The translations under genes and the position numbers were made by a program. A DNA stretch of 64,000 nucleotides from Listeria farberi (GTDB taxonomy: Bacteria; Bacillota; Bacilli; Lactobacillales; Listeriaceae): contig NZ_JAARZJ010000007.1 in the NCBI RefSeq assembly GCF_014229245.1, positions 104,882 to 168,881 of the forward strand, given 5' to 3'. Positions 30,754 to 41,685 of the stretch are shown here, in pieces. A model generated the notes under the pieces. It was not told the DNA's origin, did not search any database, and saw only the letters and a program-made list of their open reading frames with translations. Position 1 is the first letter of the stretch, and the number at the start of each line of letters is the position of its first letter.

Positions 30754-31656
30754 TTAAGCTCGCGGATGATGTTTCATATAAGTAGCTTTTAAATGTTCCT
30801 TTGTCACGTGTGTATATATCTGGGTGGATGATAAGCTAGCATGACCAAGCAACTCCTGCACCGTTCTCATATCTGCGCCATTATTAAGTAAGTCTGTTGC
30901 AAATGTATGGCGTAACATATGCGGATGGATTTTCCGAGTCAACGAAGCCTTACTAATTATTTTCGTTAAACAATACCTAATCCCTCTTGTCGTAAGTGGA
31001 TCACCATGATGATTAATAAGTAAAGAATCATGCGTTTTTTTGAAATGAATCATTAATTCTGTTCGTCCTCTTAAATAATCAGTTATCGCGTCCTCTGCAT
31101 AGGCACCAAACGGCACATAACGCTCTTTATTTCCTTTTCCACGAATAAGAATTGCCTGATAAGATGTATCTAAATCAGAAAGCATTATACCTGCACATTC
31201 ACTCACACGAATCCCTGTGCCATACAGCACTTCTAAAAGCACTCGATCTCTCATTGTAAGCGTTTCATTATCTTCATAAACCACTTGAAACAAAGCTTCC
31301 ATTTCTTCTGAATAGAAAAATTTGGGAAGCCTTAGCTGATTTTTCGCATGTGAAACGTAGGTAAACGGATTTTCAGTAATAACATTCTCCCTTAAAAGAA
31401 AAGTGTAAAAACTCCGTAAACTTGAAATCTTTCGAGCTACTGTTGTTCTAGAAAAAGATTTTTGCTTTAATTCAGTTAAATAAATCCGAACGTCTAAAAA
31501 TGTAACTTGTTGATACTCTGTAATAGCTTGTTCATTTAAGAAGTGACGAAAATCATTTAAATCATTTTCATAAGCCGTACTTGTATGTTCCGAATAATTC
31601 CGTTCTGAGTGAAGATAGTCAAGAAATCGCTTCTCTAACTGCCCCTCTTGCGTCAT
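30754..31656 (-). CDS. xerC: tyrosine recombinase XerC (CodV)
   Basis: A 300-residue tyrosine recombinase that resolves chromosome dimers at dif with its partner XerD. The N-terminal SAM-like core-binding domain (about 1-90) and the catalytic tetrad are visible: Arg in [22 protein letters not shown] with His-x-x-Arg, [10 protein letters not shown] and the nucleophile in IYTHV. The frame opens at 31683; ATG at 31656 follows AGAGGTG. It lies in the codY operon, which is why it is called codV in B. subtilis; it is not a phage integrase. Confidence 0.93.
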   Translation of the reverse strand: MTQEGQLEKRFLDYLHSERNYSEHTSTAYENDLNDFRHFLNEQAITEYQQVTFLDVRIYLTELKQKSFSRTTVARKISSLRSFYTFLLRENVITENPFTYVSHAKNQLRLPKFFYSEEMEALFQVVYEDNETLTMRDRVLLEVLYGTGIRVSECAGIMLSDLDTSYQAILIRGKGNKERYVPFGAYAEDAITDYLRGRTELMIHFKKTHDSLLINHHGDPLTTRGIRYCLTKIISKASLTRKIHPHMLRHTFATDLLNNGADMRTVQELLGHASLSSTQIYTHVTKEHLKATYMKHHPRA

Positions 31657-31938
31657 GCGAATACACCTCTCAAACACTTTCATGTTAACATAAGACTATG
31701 CACGTTGCAATAATTTTATACATTTTTCGCAACTTTTTGAATTAATCAGGATTTATAATCAATTCAATCTAAAATCAACTTTTATGTGAAATAGTCAACA
31801 TTTATTACCACGATTTTCCTAACCATTTAATAGATAGAAAAACTGCCTTTCCATCACTATCGATTCTTTTAAAAATATAAAAACGATAATCGTGATGAAA
31901 AGAACAGTAAAGAATAGTCCTAAATTATTATAGTGTTT

Positions 31939-33243
31939 TTAAAGTTGTTCTGCAACCTTTTTTATTGCATCTAATGCTCTTCCAGCCAATTTTTCATTAC
32001 GTTCTTGCTTAGCGCGAATCTTAGCAGGTAACTCCGGAAAGAGACCGAAATTTACATTCATTGGTTGGAAAGATTTTTTACTAGCACTCGTAATATAGTT
32101 AGCTAAACTTCCAATCGCGGACTCAGGAGGGAAAACAATCGGCTCTTTGTTCTGTACAAAATTAGCTGCATTGATTCCTGCTGCAAGTCCACTAGCTGCT
32201 GACTCCACGTAACCTTCCACACCAGTCATTTGACCAGCGAAAAATAAGTCATTTCTGGTTTTCAATTGATAGGTAGGATTAAGTACTGTTGGGGAGTTAA
32301 TAAATGTATTTCGGTGCATTACTCCATAACGAACGATTTCCGCATTTTCTAGTCCTGGAATTAAGCCAAATACGCGTTTTTGTTCACCCCATTTAAGATG
32401 TGTTTGGAATCCTACCATGTTATAAAGTGTCCCTGCTGCATCATCTTGTCTTAATTGCAATACTGCATATGGTCTTTTGCCAGTTTTTGGATCTTCTAAT
32501 CCAACTGGTTTAAGTGGACCAAAAAGCATTGTTTTAATTCCACGTTTTGCCATTACTTCTATAGGCATGCATCCTTCAAAGAAAACTTCTTTTTCAAATT
32601 CTTTTAATGCGGCAGTTTCCGCAGTTACTAGTGCTTCATAAAAAGTGTTGAATTCTTCTTCTGACATTGGGCAGTTTAAGTAGGCAGCTTCTCCTTTATC
32701 ATATCTTGATTTTAAATATACTTTATCCATGTCAATACTATCTTTTTCAATAATAGGCGCTGCTGCATCATAAAAATAAAGGTACTCTTCACCAGTTAAG
32801 CGTTTAATTTCTTCTGCTAGAGCTGGGCTAGTAAGCGGACCTGTTGCAATGATGGTTGGCCCTTCTGGAATAGATGTGACTTCTTCTGTATGAATAGTAA
32901 CGAGTGGATGATTTTTTACTTTGTCCGTGATATAGCCAGAAAATTCATGGCGATCAACTGCAAGTGCTCCTCCAGCTGGCACAGAAGCTTTGTCAGCTGA
33001 TTCAATAATAATTGAATCAAGTATCCGCATTTCTTCTTTAATTACGCCCACCGCATTAGTTAAGCCATTAGCTCGCAGTGAATTGGTACATACTAGCTCA
33101 GCAAATTTATCTGTATGGTGTGCCGGCGTTTGCTTAACAGGCCTCATTTCATATAAATCTACTCTTACACCTCGCTTAACAAGTTGCCAAGTTGCCTCAC
33201 TACCAGCTAATCCTGCTCCAATTACATTAACACTTTTTTCCAT
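31939..33243 (-). CDS. trmFO: tRNA m5U54 methyltransferase TrmFO
   Basis: A 434-residue folate- and FAD-dependent enzyme (formerly Gid) that methylates U54 in tRNA using methylenetetrahydrofolate. The FAD site [16 protein letters not shown] is at residues 5-20. The C-terminal region with [24 protein letters not shown] is conserved. The frame opens at 33306; ATG at 33243 follows the SD GGAGGCGG. 63 bases after topA. A 282-base gap with no clear gene follows before xerC. Confidence 0.96.
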   Translation of the reverse strand: MEKSVNVIGAGLAGSEATWQLVKRGVRVDLYEMRPVKQTPAHHTDKFAELVCTNSLRANGLTNAVGVIKEEMRILDSIIIESADKASVPAGGALAVDRHEFSGYITDKVKNHPLVTIHTEEVTSIPEGPTIIATGPLTSPALAEEIKRLTGEEYLYFYDAAAPIIEKDSIDMDKVYLKSRYDKGEAAYLNCPMSEEEFNTFYEALVTAETAALKEFEKEVFFEGCMPIEVMAKRGIKTMLFGPLKPVGLEDPKTGKRPYAVLQLRQDDAAGTLYNMVGFQTHLKWGEQKRVFGLIPGLENAEIVRYGVMHRNTFINSPTVLNPTYQLKTRNDLFFAGQMTGVEGYVESAASGLAAGINAANFVQNKEPIVFPPESAIGSLANYITSASKKSFQPMNVNFGLFPELPAKIRAKQERNEKLAGRALDAIKKVAEQL

Positions 33244-33306
33244 TTGTCCGCCTCCTCGCGCAACAATGGCAACACAGGAACTATCCGAGTGCTGCCATTT
33301 TTCCAT

Positions 33307-35385
33307 TTATTGTTGTGTGGATTCTTTATAATCACAATTTGTACATTGTACTTGTACGCCTTTTTTCAATTTTTTCTCTACTAATGCACGCTTATTACAT
33401 TTTGGGCAAGCTCTTTCAACTGGTTTATCCCAAGAAACATAATCGCAATCTGGATAACGATCACAACCATAGAAAATACGCTTTTTCTTGCTTTTTCTTT
33501 CTATTACATGTCCTTTTTCACATTTTGGACAAGTAACGCCGATTTCTTTAACAATTGCTTTTGTATTTCGGCAATCAGGAAATCTGCTGCACGCAAGAAA
33601 CTTTCCATATTTCCCCATTTTGTATACCATTGGTGCCCCGCATAAGTCACAATCGATACCCGCTGGTTCATCTTTAATTTCAATTTTTTCCATTTCAGCA
33701 TCAGCTTTAATAACATTTGGTTCAAATTGTTTATAAAACTCATCAATCACTTTAACCCATTCAACTTCACCATGCTCTACTTCATCTAATTCACTTTCCA
33801 TATTAGCGGTGAACTTCACATCTAAAATTTCTGGGAAATATTCCTCAATCATTTCATTGACTATTTCACCAAGTTCAGTTGGAACAAAACGTTTATTTGT
33901 TAGCGAAACATAATTTCTACGCTGGATTGTATCTAATGTCGGTGAATACGTCGATGGACGCCCAATACCAATTTCTTCAAGTGTTTTTACTAATCTTGCT
34001 TCTGTGTAACGTGGAGGTGGCTGCGTGAAATGTTGACGCTGTTCGAGTGATTCGGACTGCACCTTGTCGCCTTTTTTCAAATCCGGTAAAATATTTTCTT
34101 TTTCTTCCGTATTATCATCGTTACTTTCAACATAGACTTTCATAAAACCATGGAATTTGATTTTAGATCCGTTTGCTCTAAAGTTAACACCATTATTATC
34201 CAAATCAACTCGCATTGTATCTAGTACAGCTGGTGTCATTTGGCTAGCAATAAAACGTTCCCAAATTAAGCGATATAATCGAAGTTGGTCTCTCGTTAGA
34301 TATTCTTTTACTTCTTGCGGGTTTCTCATAGCGCTCGTTGGACGAATCGCTTCGTGAGCATCTTGTGCGCCTTTAGCATTTTTATCAGATCGTTTATGAT
34401 TACGGGAAAATTCAGCCCCATATGTTTCTTTAATATAATTACTTGCTTCTAAAATAGCTGAATCTGCAATACGAGTAGAGTCAGTACGCATGTAGGTAAT
34501 TAAACCAACTGTACCTTGTTTTCCAAGAGTGATTCCTTCATAAAGCTGTTGAGCAAGCATCATTGTTTTTCTAGTACGATAATTTAATTTCCTCGCTGCT
34601 TCTTGTTGTAAACTTGATGTAGTAAAAGGTGCAGCGGGATTTCTAAGCCGTTCTTTTTTAGTTACGTCAGTCACATCAAATGTTTTACCTTTAATTGCCG
34701 ACATTACTTCTTTAACATCATCTGCAGTGGATAGTTTTTTCTTCTTACCATTCACACCATAAAAATTAGCTTGGAATTTTTTCTTCCCTTTTAGGAAATT
34801 TCCGTCAATTGTCCAATATTCTTCTGGTTTGAAATTATTAATTTCTTTTTCGCGGTCAATAATAATTCGTAGAGCAATAGATTGCACGCGTCCCGCACTT
34901 AGACCTTTTTTCACTTTCTTCCATAAGATAGGACTAATGTTATAACCAACTAAACGATCCAAAATTCTTCTCGCTTGTTGGGCGTTCACAAGGTCCATAT
35001 CAATTTTTCGTGGTGACTTAAATGATTCTTTTACTGCTTCTTTTGTAATTTCATTAAAAACTACACGTAATTTATCTGATTGGTCTAAATCTAAACTATT
35101 AGCCAAATGCCACGCAATTGCTTCTCCTTCGCGATCTGGATCGGCTGCGAGATAGACTTTTTTCGCTTTTTTGGCTGCTTGTTTTAAGTCTTTCAAAACA
35201 GGGCCTTTTCCGCGAATCGTAATGTAACGAGGTTCGTAGTCATGTTCTGTATCTACGCCCATCTGACTCTTCGGTAAATCCCTCACATGACCCATTGAAG
35301 CTTTAACTTTAAATTTCTTTCCTAAATACTTCTCAATTGTTTTTGCTTTTGCAGGTGACTCTACAATCACTAAATAATCTGCCAT
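33307..35385 (-). CDS. topA: DNA topoisomerase I
   Basis: A 692-residue type IA topoisomerase that relaxes negative supercoils. The TOPRIM domain opens with [18 protein letters not shown] and contains [12 protein letters not shown]. The catalytic tyrosine is in [12 protein letters not shown]. Three four-cysteine zinc ribbons lie at the C-terminus (CDLC...CSRFPDC; CPKC...CDRYPDC; CPKC...CTNC). The frame opens at 35415; ATG at 35385 follows GGGAGGA. A consensus promoter lies 125 bases upstream. Confidence 0.97.
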   Translation of the reverse strand: MADYLVIVESPAKAKTIEKYLGKKFKVKASMGHVRDLPKSQMGVDTEHDYEPRYITIRGKGPVLKDLKQAAKKAKKVYLAADPDREGEAIAWHLANSLDLDQSDKLRVVFNEITKEAVKESFKSPRKIDMDLVNAQQARRILDRLVGYNISPILWKKVKKGLSAGRVQSIALRIIIDREKEINNFKPEEYWTIDGNFLKGKKKFQANFYGVNGKKKKLSTADDVKEVMSAIKGKTFDVTDVTKKERLRNPAAPFTTSSLQQEAARKLNYRTRKTMMLAQQLYEGITLGKQGTVGLITYMRTDSTRIADSAILEASNYIKETYGAEFSRNHKRSDKNAKGAQDAHEAIRPTSAMRNPQEVKEYLTRDQLRLYRLIWERFIASQMTPAVLDTMRVDLDNNGVNFRANGSKIKFHGFMKVYVESNDDNTEEKENILPDLKKGDKVQSESLEQRQHFTQPPPRYTEARLVKTLEEIGIGRPSTYSPTLDTIQRRNYVSLTNKRFVPTELGEIVNEMIEEYFPEILDVKFTANMESELDEVEHGEVEWVKVIDEFYKQFEPNVIKADAEMEKIEIKDEPAGIDCDLCGAPMVYKMGKYGKFLACSRFPDCRNTKAIVKEIGVTCPKCEKGHVIERKSKKKRIFYGCDRYPDCDYVSWDKPVERACPKCNKRALVEKKLKKGVQVQCTNCDYKESTQQ

Positions 35386-35509
35386 ATCTATATATTCCTC
35401 CCTGATTTGGGTCAATACACGGGCTTAACTAGTTGCTATCATACTATTACAGTCTTAGCCTCGCGTTCAATAAGTTTGCATGCTGACTTTTCACATAATT
35501 CAGTAGTAA

Positions 35510-35538
35510 ATATTAGCCCTTCCTACTGGGTTTGTCAA
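35510..35538 (-). promoter_or_regulatory. predicted promoter of the topA–codY operon
   Basis: Minus strand -35 TTGACA (35533-35538) and -10 TAATAT (35510-35515) are separated by 17 bases. The resulting leader would be about 120 bases. Confidence 0.7.
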
Positions 35539-35654
35539 TGACTTTTAATAAAAAAACCATTTTATGTGGTGTAAAACAGCTTTCTTTAGCAAACTTATCT
35601 TAAAAAATCAGGAATTGCAAGCCAAATCACTTAAAAAGAATAATTTCACTACTT

Positions 35655-36515
35655 TTATAGCTTAATTTGAAAAAATTCTTCTATTATATTGTTTGTATTT
35701 AAAATTAACTTCGCACCTTCTTGAATTAAACGGTTTGTACCTCTCCAAGTATCTATAAAAATATTACCAGGAACCGCAAAAACTTGTCTATTTTGTTCAA
35801 GAGCAAAATCTGCTGTTATTAATGAGCCGCTTCTTTCAGCAGCTTCAATTATCACTGTACCGACAGCTAACCCGCTAATAATACGGTTACGTTCAGGAAA
35901 ATACCATCTTCTAGCTTCTTCATTTGGTAAATATTCACTTATAAGTAAACCCTTTTCTGTTACTTCTGCTGCTAACGATTCATTCAAACGTGGGTAAATT
36001 CTATTCACTCCAGAGCCAAGTACTGCAATAGTAGCTCCCTTTTTGCATAAGGCCGCTTTATGAGCTTCTGCATCTATTCCAAGCGCCAGTCCGCTAACTA
36101 TCGTGAAACTATGATTTGAAAGTTCACCAGCTATTAATGAGCACGCTTTTTTACCGTACTCACTCATTCGTCGTGTTCCGACAATTGCAATGGCTTGTTT
36201 TTTTAATAAATCTATATTTCCTTTACAAAACAATAGGGGTGGCGCTTCATATATTTCTTTAAGTAATTCAGGATAGGCATCATCAAGGATACAAACTATT
36301 GTTACTTCTTCTGATGAATAAATTACTGCTTCCTCTAATTCAGTAATCACCTGCTCTTTTATGTCTGGGGTGAAAAAATTAGTTGCAACTTGTTCTATTG
36401 ACATCTCCCAACAATTAAAATTAGTTATTTTTTGCCAGATTACGGCCCTTTTTTTAGCAGAAATAGATTTACATGAAGCGATTTTTAACCAAGTGTCTCG
36501 TTTTTTTAAATTCAT
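35655..36515 (-). CDS. dprA: DNA processing protein DprA
   Basis: A 286-residue DprA/Smf protein, which loads RecA on incoming single-stranded DNA in transformation. The Rossmann-like core starts with AIVGTRRMSEYGKKA and contains VSGLALGIDAEAH and SGSLITADFALEQNR, all DprA landmarks. The last part is short; there is no C-terminal winged helix. The frame opens at 36524; ATG at 36515 follows the SD GGAGGTG. Its genomic slot before topA is conserved. Listeria is not readily transformable, so the natural role is uncertain. Confidence 0.93.
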   Translation of the reverse strand: MNLKKRDTWLKIASCKSISAKKRAVIWQKITNFNCWEMSIEQVATNFFTPDIKEQVITELEEAVIYSSEEVTIVCILDDAYPELLKEIYEAPPLLFCKGNIDLLKKQAIAIVGTRRMSEYGKKACSLIAGELSNHSFTIVSGLALGIDAEAHKAALCKKGATIAVLGSGVNRIYPRLNESLAAEVTEKGLLISEYLPNEEARRWYFPERNRIISGLAVGTVIIEAAERSGSLITADFALEQNRQVFAVPGNIFIDTWRGTNRLIQEGAKLILNTNNIIEEFFQIKL

Positions 36516-36597
36516 TTTCTGCACCTCCGTGATTGTTATTCCCTAGTGTACAAAGATAAGTCTTTTTTGTAAAATCGATAAAATTTACTTTTAAGCC

Positions 36598-36635
36598 CCA
36601 AAAAGCGTATTTTCTGGGGAGAAAATACGCTTTCA
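36598..36635 (-). terminator. rnhB terminator
   Basis: GAAAGCGTATTTTC pairs with GAAAATACGCTTT around TCCCCA on the minus strand; a short T run follows. It lies past the rnhB stop. Confidence 0.7.
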
Positions 36636-36649
36636 ACTTAAGTATTTAA

Positions 36650-37435
36650 CTATTTTAGTCTTTCAAAATGTGATTTTGCTTCTTTTACAGGCGAAAAACT
36701 TAAACGATGAATCGGGCAAATCCCAATAGTATCTAAGCCCTTCAAGTGTTTCTTCGTCCCATAACCCATATTGTTTACAAAATCATACCCTGGATATAGT
36801 TCATCATATTGTTGCATTATTCTATCTCTTGTAACTTTGGCAATGATAGAAGCACAAGCGATAGAAATACTTTTCGTATCACCTTTTATAAGAGATAACT
36901 CCGCTTCAGAGTATTTTAGCGGCATAGCATCAATTAAGGTAAAATCAGGTGCTGGATTCAATTCTTCTAACGCCATACGCATGGCTAATTTTGTCGCTTC
37001 ATAAATATTTACTTGATCAATTACATCATGCTCAATAATTCCGATTCCGATAGAGATAGCTTCTTTTTTAATTATATCAAAAAGCGCATCCCGTTTCGCT
37101 TCATTTAATTGTTTAGAATCATTAATACCAAGTACAGAAAAATCTGCCGGTAAAATGACTGCTGCAGCGACTACTGGACCAGCTAACGGACCACGACCTA
37201 CCTCGTCTACCCCAGCGATATGCTGGAAACCTTGTTTTAAGAGCTCCGTCTCATATTGTTTCATTTCTATTAATTTTGCAGCTAATTTTGCTTCTTTTTC
37301 CCATTTTTTCCGGGTCGAGCGCAGGAGTCTTTCTACACCTTTTCGTTCATCTCTTAAGCAGAGTTGAAAAAAAGGATCTTGTTCTGAAGTCACTTGGCTG
37401 AGTTTTTCTCGGATAATAGATATAGGTTCGCTCAT
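36650..37435 (-). CDS. rnhB: ribonuclease HII
   Basis: A 261-residue RNase HII that cuts RNA in RNA-DNA hybrids and removes misincorporated ribonucleotides. The DEDD centre is visible: Asp-Glu in [15 protein letters not shown] (about 76-90), Asp in INDSKQL, and the aspartate in LIDAMPL. An N-terminal extension of about 70 residues is typical of the Bacillus-type enzyme. Start overlaps the rbgA stop by 4 bases. Confidence 0.96.
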   Translation of the reverse strand: MSEPISIIREKLSQVTSEQDPFFQLCLRDERKGVERLLRSTRKKWEKEAKLAAKLIEMKQYETELLKQGFQHIAGVDEVGRGPLAGPVVAAAVILPADFSVLGINDSKQLNEAKRDALFDIIKKEAISIGIGIIEHDVIDQVNIYEATKLAMRMALEELNPAPDFTLIDAMPLKYSEAELSLIKGDTKSISIACASIIAKVTRDRIMQQYDELYPGYDFVNNMGYGTKKHLKGLDTIGICPIHRLSFSPVKEAKSHFERLK

Positions 37436-38295
37436 TCAGCAGCATCTTCCCAATTAGGGAAATCAAAAGACATTCTTCCTAATTTTTGTTGACGGATTTC
37501 TCGAACAACGGTCTCAGCTGCACGTGAATAATCAGGATCATTATAACGATCTAAAAGTCCTCTTTTTTCAGCAATAAAAGCTAGTGTTTCAATTGGATCT
37601 TCTGATACTGTCTCTACTTTTAGCCAATTTTGAAGGCGATCAGGGTAATGTTTTTCTAAGAATCGTAGGCCATAACCAGCAATTTCTTCCATTTGTAATA
37701 AATCATCTTTAATCGCACCAGTTAATGCTAATTTATAGCCAATTTCTTGGTCTTCAAACTTAGGCCATAGAATCCCTGGTGTATCTAAAAGTTCTAGTGT
37801 TTTTCCCACCTTAATCCATTGTTGAGCTTTAGTGACTCCTGGTTTATTCCCAGTTCGTGCAATATTTTTTTTTGCCAAACGATTAATCAGTGTCGATTTT
37901 CCTACATTCGGAATTCCGAGTATCATCGCCCGAATAGCTCTTGGTTTCATACCTTTACTTCTTAAACGTTCAAACTTTTCAGCCATTAATTTTTCAGCTG
38001 CCTGTTCGATTTTAAATAAACCCTTTCCTTCTTGAGCATTGACTGCTACTGCTGGCAAGCCTTTCTCAGCAAAGTAATCAATCCATTCTTTGGTCGTTTT
38101 CTCGTCAGCTGTATCTGCTTTATTTAAAATAATCACTCGTCTTTTTTGGTGAATAATTTCTTCTAGCATTGGATTGGATGAAGATAGTGGGATACGTGCG
38201 TCTACTAATTCAAAAATCACATCTACTAGTTTTAATTTTTCTGTCACCTCACGACGAGCTTTGGCCATATGACCTGGAAACCATTGAATTGTCAT
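37432..38295 (-). CDS. rbgA: ribosome biogenesis GTPase RbgA (YlqF)
   Basis: A 287-residue circularly permuted GTPase needed for late 50S assembly. G4 (NKAD, about residue 59) precedes G1 (GIPNVGKST, about 128-136) and G3 (DTPG), the diagnostic permutation. The N-terminal [10 protein letters not shown] is the family signature. Two ATGs in tandem exist (38298 and 38295); SD AGGAG spacing favours the second. It is in the sipZ–rbgA–rnhB group. Confidence 0.96.
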   Translation of the reverse strand: MTIQWFPGHMAKARREVTEKLKLVDVIFELVDARIPLSSSNPMLEEIIHQKRRVIILNKADTADEKTTKEWIDYFAEKGLPAVAVNAQEGKGLFKIEQAAEKLMAEKFERLRSKGMKPRAIRAMILGIPNVGKSTLINRLAKKNIARTGNKPGVTKAQQWIKVGKTLELLDTPGILWPKFEDQEIGYKLALTGAIKDDLLQMEEIAGYGLRFLEKHYPDRLQNWLKVETVSEDPIETLAFIAEKRGLLDRYNDPDYSRAAETVVREIRQQKLGRMSFDFPNWEDAAE

Positions 38296-38304
38296 CATAT
38301 ACTC

Positions 38305-38847
38305 CTAATCTATTAGTTTAGCATCTTCAATTGGCCAATAACAAATAGGTGTTGTTCCAAGCACCTTACTTAGTGGTATCGGACCTATTATTCGGCTGTC
38401 TTTGCTTGCCCTACGATTATCACCTAAAACAAAATAAGTATCTTTTGGAATTTTACCCCCATCTAGTTGATCTTTAGAACTGTAATCATCTGTTAGGTAG
38501 CCATCTTTCAGCTTTTCTTTGTAAGTATCTAAATACGGTTCATCATATTTTTTTCCATTAATGTAAAGTTGATCTGCTTTATACTCCACTGTGTCACCAG
38601 GTAAACCAATCACTCGTTTAATGTACTCTTTTCCATCTGTTTCACGAAAAACAATTACATCAAACCGATTTACTTTACCAAACCGATTTATAATGACACG
38701 GTCATCACTATGAAGCGTGGGCATCATCGAAATTCCATCCACAAGAATAGGCACGAACAAATAAAAACGGATTATAACAGCTAATAACACTGCTAAAACA
38801 GCCGCCCAAATCCAAGACCATAACCGTTTTAAATTCTTCTCCTTCAA
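38305..38847 (-). CDS. sipZ: type I signal peptidase SipZ
   Basis: A 180-residue membrane peptidase that removes signal peptides from secreted proteins. One N-terminal membrane anchor (about 13-33), then the catalytic Ser40 in DGISMMPTL and Lys77 in YIKRVIG; box E GDNRRASKDSR is at the C-terminus. Third of three tandem copies; by order it corresponds to SipZ, the main enzyme in L. monocytogenes. Start TTG at 38847 with the SD GGCGGTG. A terminator separates it from sipY, and a TATAAT stands upstream, so it may have its own promoter. Confidence 0.9.
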   Translation of the reverse strand: MKEKNLKRLWSWIWAAVLAVLLAVIIRFYLFVPILVDGISMMPTLHSDDRVIINRFGKVNRFDVIVFRETDGKEYIKRVIGLPGDTVEYKADQLYINGKKYDEPYLDTYKEKLKDGYLTDDYSSKDQLDGGKIPKDTYFVLGDNRRASKDSRIIGPIPLSKVLGTTPICYWPIEDAKLID

Positions 38848-38905
38848 AAAACTGCACCGCCCTATTTTTTACTAACAGTCTTATTATAAACGAAAAAACT
38901 TTCAT

Positions 38906-38945
38906 TTAATAGATAAATCCGCGAAAAAGTAACTTTCACGGATTT
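38906..38945 (-). terminator. sipY terminator
   Basis: Minus strand AAATCCGTGAAA pairs with TTTCGCGGATTT around a seven-base loop; the following T run is weak. It may attenuate rather than end sipX–sipY transcription into sipZ. Confidence 0.6.
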
Positions 38946-38949
38946 CTTA

Positions 38950-39519
38950 TTATTTCCCAAATTGAATTACTGTACCATTTACCGTATTTTCATCAATAAA
39001 TCCAAAAACTCGGCTATCAGAACTACCACCGCGGTTATCCCCGAGGACAAATAGCTTGCCTTTTGGAACCGTACTTTCTCCCGTCATATCTGATAATGTA
39101 TAATCCGCTATATATGGTTTTTGATTTGGGTCCGGGTTCCATAGTGTTAGCGTTCCTTCTGGCAAATAACTTTCAACTTTTCGCTTACCATTTAAATATA
39201 ATTCACCATTTTTAAAAGCAATTTTATCTCCTGGTATGCCAATAACTCGTTTGATAAAATGTTCACCTGATCCAATCATTGGTGGTTCATCAAATACAAT
39301 AATATCAAAGCGATCAGGACTTGTTATTTTCTCAATAAAAATTCGGTCTCCATCTTGATAGGTAGGAACCATAGATGTTCCTTCTACTTTCACTGGCGCA
39401 ATAACAAAATTACGAATAACTAATGCAATTGCAAGTGCTGCTACAATAACAAGCACCCAGCTTAATAATTGATGTGTCCTGCTTTTTTTCTTAGGCTTTT
39501 CTTCCAAATAATCTGCCAT
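38950..39519 (-). CDS. sipY: type I signal peptidase SipY
   Basis: A 189-residue S26 peptidase with a Lys-rich cytosolic N-terminus, one membrane anchor (about 18-40), the catalytic Ser49 in EGTSMVPTY and Lys90 in FIKRVIG, and box E GDNRGGSSDSR. Middle of the three-gene cluster. Active-site residues are all present, so a full enzyme is expected. SD GGAGGAG precedes the ATG. Confidence 0.9.
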   Translation of the reverse strand: MADYLEEKPKKKSRTHQLLSWVLVIVAALAIALVIRNFVIAPVKVEGTSMVPTYQDGDRIFIEKITSPDRFDIIVFDEPPMIGSGEHFIKRVIGIPGDKIAFKNGELYLNGKRKVESYLPEGTLTLWNPDPNQKPYIADYTLSDMTGESTVPKGKLFVLGDNRGGSSDSRVFGFIDENTVNGTVIQFGK

Positions 39520-39554
39520 CTACGTCTCCTCCTAGAACTCTTCGTAAGTTTGAA

Positions 39555-40121
39555 CTATCGCTTCAAAGACTTTCCAAACGAAATTACTTTCCCAAGAACT
39601 GTATCTTTGGAAATAAAGCCGATATAGCGACTGTCCTTACTTACTTGACGATTATCCCCTAACACAAAAAGTTTGCCATCTGGAACAGTAAGAGAGCCAT
39701 CAGAATATGGAATATCAGCCATCGTAAAATTAGGATCGCCTTTATCATCTGTTGTTAAATAACCACTAGTTAAAGCACTTTTCTCAGAATCTAAATATGG
39801 TTCCTCATACTTTTTACCATTAATATAAAGTTGGTCTTCCTTATACTCCACTTTATCTCCTGGTAGACCAATCACTCGCTTAATATACTCTGCATTTTCT
39901 TCATCAGGGGCAGGAAATACAATAATATCAAAGCGTTTTGGATCAGATATTTTATTAATAAATAGATGTTCACCATCATGTAGTGTTGGGTCCATTGATT
40001 TCCCATTAACAGTAACTGGAGAAATTAAAAAATAACGAATACCGAAAGCGAGTATGAGCGCAATGATAATTATTTTTATCCATCCAAATGCCCCAGAAAA
40101 AAATTTATTTTCACTTTTCAT
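39555..40121 (-). CDS. sipX: type I signal peptidase SipX
   Basis: A 188-residue S26 peptidase: membrane anchor at about 13-34, catalytic Ser42 in NGKSMDPTL, Lys81 in YIKRVIG, box E GDNRQVSKDSR. First of the tandem trio, 35 bases ahead of sipY. In L. monocytogenes SipX has a role in virulence-protein processing. The SD GGAGAGG precedes the ATG. Confidence 0.9.
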   Translation of the reverse strand: MKSENKFFSGAFGWIKIIIIALILAFGIRYFLISPVTVNGKSMDPTLHDGEHLFINKISDPKRFDIIVFPAPDEENAEYIKRVIGLPGDKVEYKEDQLYINGKKYEEPYLDSEKSALTSGYLTTDDKGDPNFTMADIPYSDGSLTVPDGKLFVLGDNRQVSKDSRYIGFISKDTVLGKVISFGKSLKR

Positions 40122-40202
40122 GTCTTTTTATCCTCTCCAATTATTATTAATAAAGTATAGCACGAAACAAGCCGGTTGTTACAGTAAAACAAGCTGGATT
40201 AA

Positions 40203-40237
40203 CATAAAAAATACGCGCCATTTACGACGCGCATTTC
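40203..40237 (-). terminator. clpX terminator
   Basis: Minus strand ATGCGCGTC pairs with GGCGCGTAT around a six-base loop, then T6, just past the clpX stop. Confidence 0.85.
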
Positions 40238-40240
40238 GAA

Positions 40241-41500
40241 TCATGCTGATGTTTTAATAGGGATAATGGAACCATCCTCTAATTGCAGCTGAGGTTCTTC
40301 TTCACCGCGAGCTGCTTTATCAGTAATAATACACTTTGTAATGTCATCACGAGAAGGAATTTCAAACATGACTTCTAACATGATTTGTTCAATGATGGAA
40401 CGAAGACCACGAGCCCCAGTTTTACGTTCAATCGCCTCTTTCGCAATTTCAATTAAAGCTGTAGGTTCGAATTCAAGCTCTACATCATCAAGCTCTAACA
40501 TGCGTTTATATTGTTTTACTAAAGCATTCTTCGGTTCTGTCAAAATGGAAACTAGTGCGGCTTCATCCAGTTGTTCTAGTGTTGCAATAACTGGCAAACG
40601 ACCGATAAATTCTGGAATTAATCCGAATTTTAATAAGTCTTCTGGAACAACGCGAGAAAGATAAGTTTCATCTTCTTTTAGTTTCGCATTATCAGTTCCA
40701 AATCCAATGACTTTTTCACCCATTCGATTTTTTACGATTTGTTCGATTCCGTCAAATGCCCCACCAACGATAAATAGAATGTTTCCTGTATCAATTTGAA
40801 TTAACTCTTGATGAGGGTGTTTTCTACCACCTTGAGGAGGAACACTTGCAACAGTCCCTTCCAAAATTTTCAGCAATGCTTGTTGCACACCTTCACCGGA
40901 AACATCTCTAGTAATGGATGGATTTTCAGATTTGCGAGCAACTTTATCGATTTCATCAATGTAGATAATACCTTTCTCGGCTTTCTCTACATCATAGTCT
41001 GCTGATTGAATTAGTTTAAGAAGAATATTTTCTACATCCTCCCCAACGTAACCAGCTTCTGTTAGTGAAGTCGCATCTGCAATCGCAAACGGAACATTAA
41101 GAATTCGCGCTAATGTTTGAGCAAGAAGTGTTTTACCACTACCAGTTGGACCGATTAAACAAATATTACTTTTTGAAAGTTCTACTTCATCTTCTTTAGT
41201 TTCATTGGAATTAATACGTTTATAGTGGTTGTAAACTGCTACAGCGAGTGCTTTTTTAGCACGTTCTTGACCAATAACATAGTCACTTAATATATGACGG
41301 ATTTCTTGTGGTTTTGGCACCTCACCAAAATCAACAAATTCAGAAATACCTAGCTCTTCTTCAATAATTTCATTACAAAGCTCGATACATTCATCACAAA
41401 TATAAACACCTGGACCGGCCACTAATTTACGTACTTGATCTTGAGTCTTTCCGCAAAAGGAGCATTTAAGTTGGCCTTTTTCGTCGTTAAATTTAAACAA
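40241..41500 (-). CDS. clpX: ClpX ATPase subunit of ClpXP
   Basis: A 419-residue AAA+ unfoldase for the ClpXP protease. An N-terminal C4 zinc-binding domain (CSFC near residue 13, CDEC near 35) precedes Walker A GPTGSGKT (about 117), the pore loop GYVGEDVE and Walker [10 protein letters not shown]. It recognises tagged and regulatory substrates. Next to tig as usual, about 185 bases downstream of the tig stop with its own terminator. Confidence 0.98.
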   Translation of the reverse strand: MFKFNDEKGQLKCSFCGKTQDQVRKLVAGPGVYICDECIELCNEIIEEELGISEFVDFGEVPKPQEIRHILSDYVIGQERAKKALAVAVYNHYKRINSNETKEDEVELSKSNICLIGPTGSGKTLLAQTLARILNVPFAIADATSLTEAGYVGEDVENILLKLIQSADYDVEKAEKGIIYIDEIDKVARKSENPSITRDVSGEGVQQALLKILEGTVASVPPQGGRKHPHQELIQIDTGNILFIVGGAFDGIEQIVKNRMGEKVIGFGTDNAKLKEDETYLSRVVPEDLLKFGLIPEFIGRLPVIATLEQLDEAALVSILTEPKNALVKQYKRMLELDDVELEFEPTALIEIAKEAIERKTGARGLRSIIEQIMLEVMFEIPSRDDITKCIITDKAARGEEEPQLQLEDGSIIPIKTSA

Positions 41501-41617
41501 AATATTTCACCCCTTCGCATAGGTATGTTCTTTATAGGCGATTTTTACATCTCCTATGTGTGTTAATAATATCATTTGTTTATTAGAAATGCCAATCATC
41601 TGTATTCATATTTCTAC

Positions 41618-41650
41618 ATTCAGAAGGACACGAGTATAACTCATGTCCCC
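41618..41650 (-). terminator. probable tig terminator
   Basis: Minus strand GGACATGAG pairs with CTCGTGTCC around a five-base loop; the T tract after it is weak. Confidence 0.5.
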
Positions 41651-41685
41651 CTCATTTTTAATGAAATTATTCAAACAATCGTAGT

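Noticed and set aside
30754..31656. Phage integrase
   Set aside because: The tyrosine recombinase sits in the conserved topA–codY operon and is XerC/CodV, not a mobile-element integrase.
31800..31930. Imperfect inverted repeat (ATCAC/GTGAT, TATCG/CGATA) after trmFO
   Set aside because: The stem is interrupted, the loop is long and AT-rich, and no T tract follows, so a terminator cannot be claimed.
35555..35580. Possible terminator after dprA (ACCA/TGGT with T7)
   Set aside because: Only a four-base stem; too weak to call.
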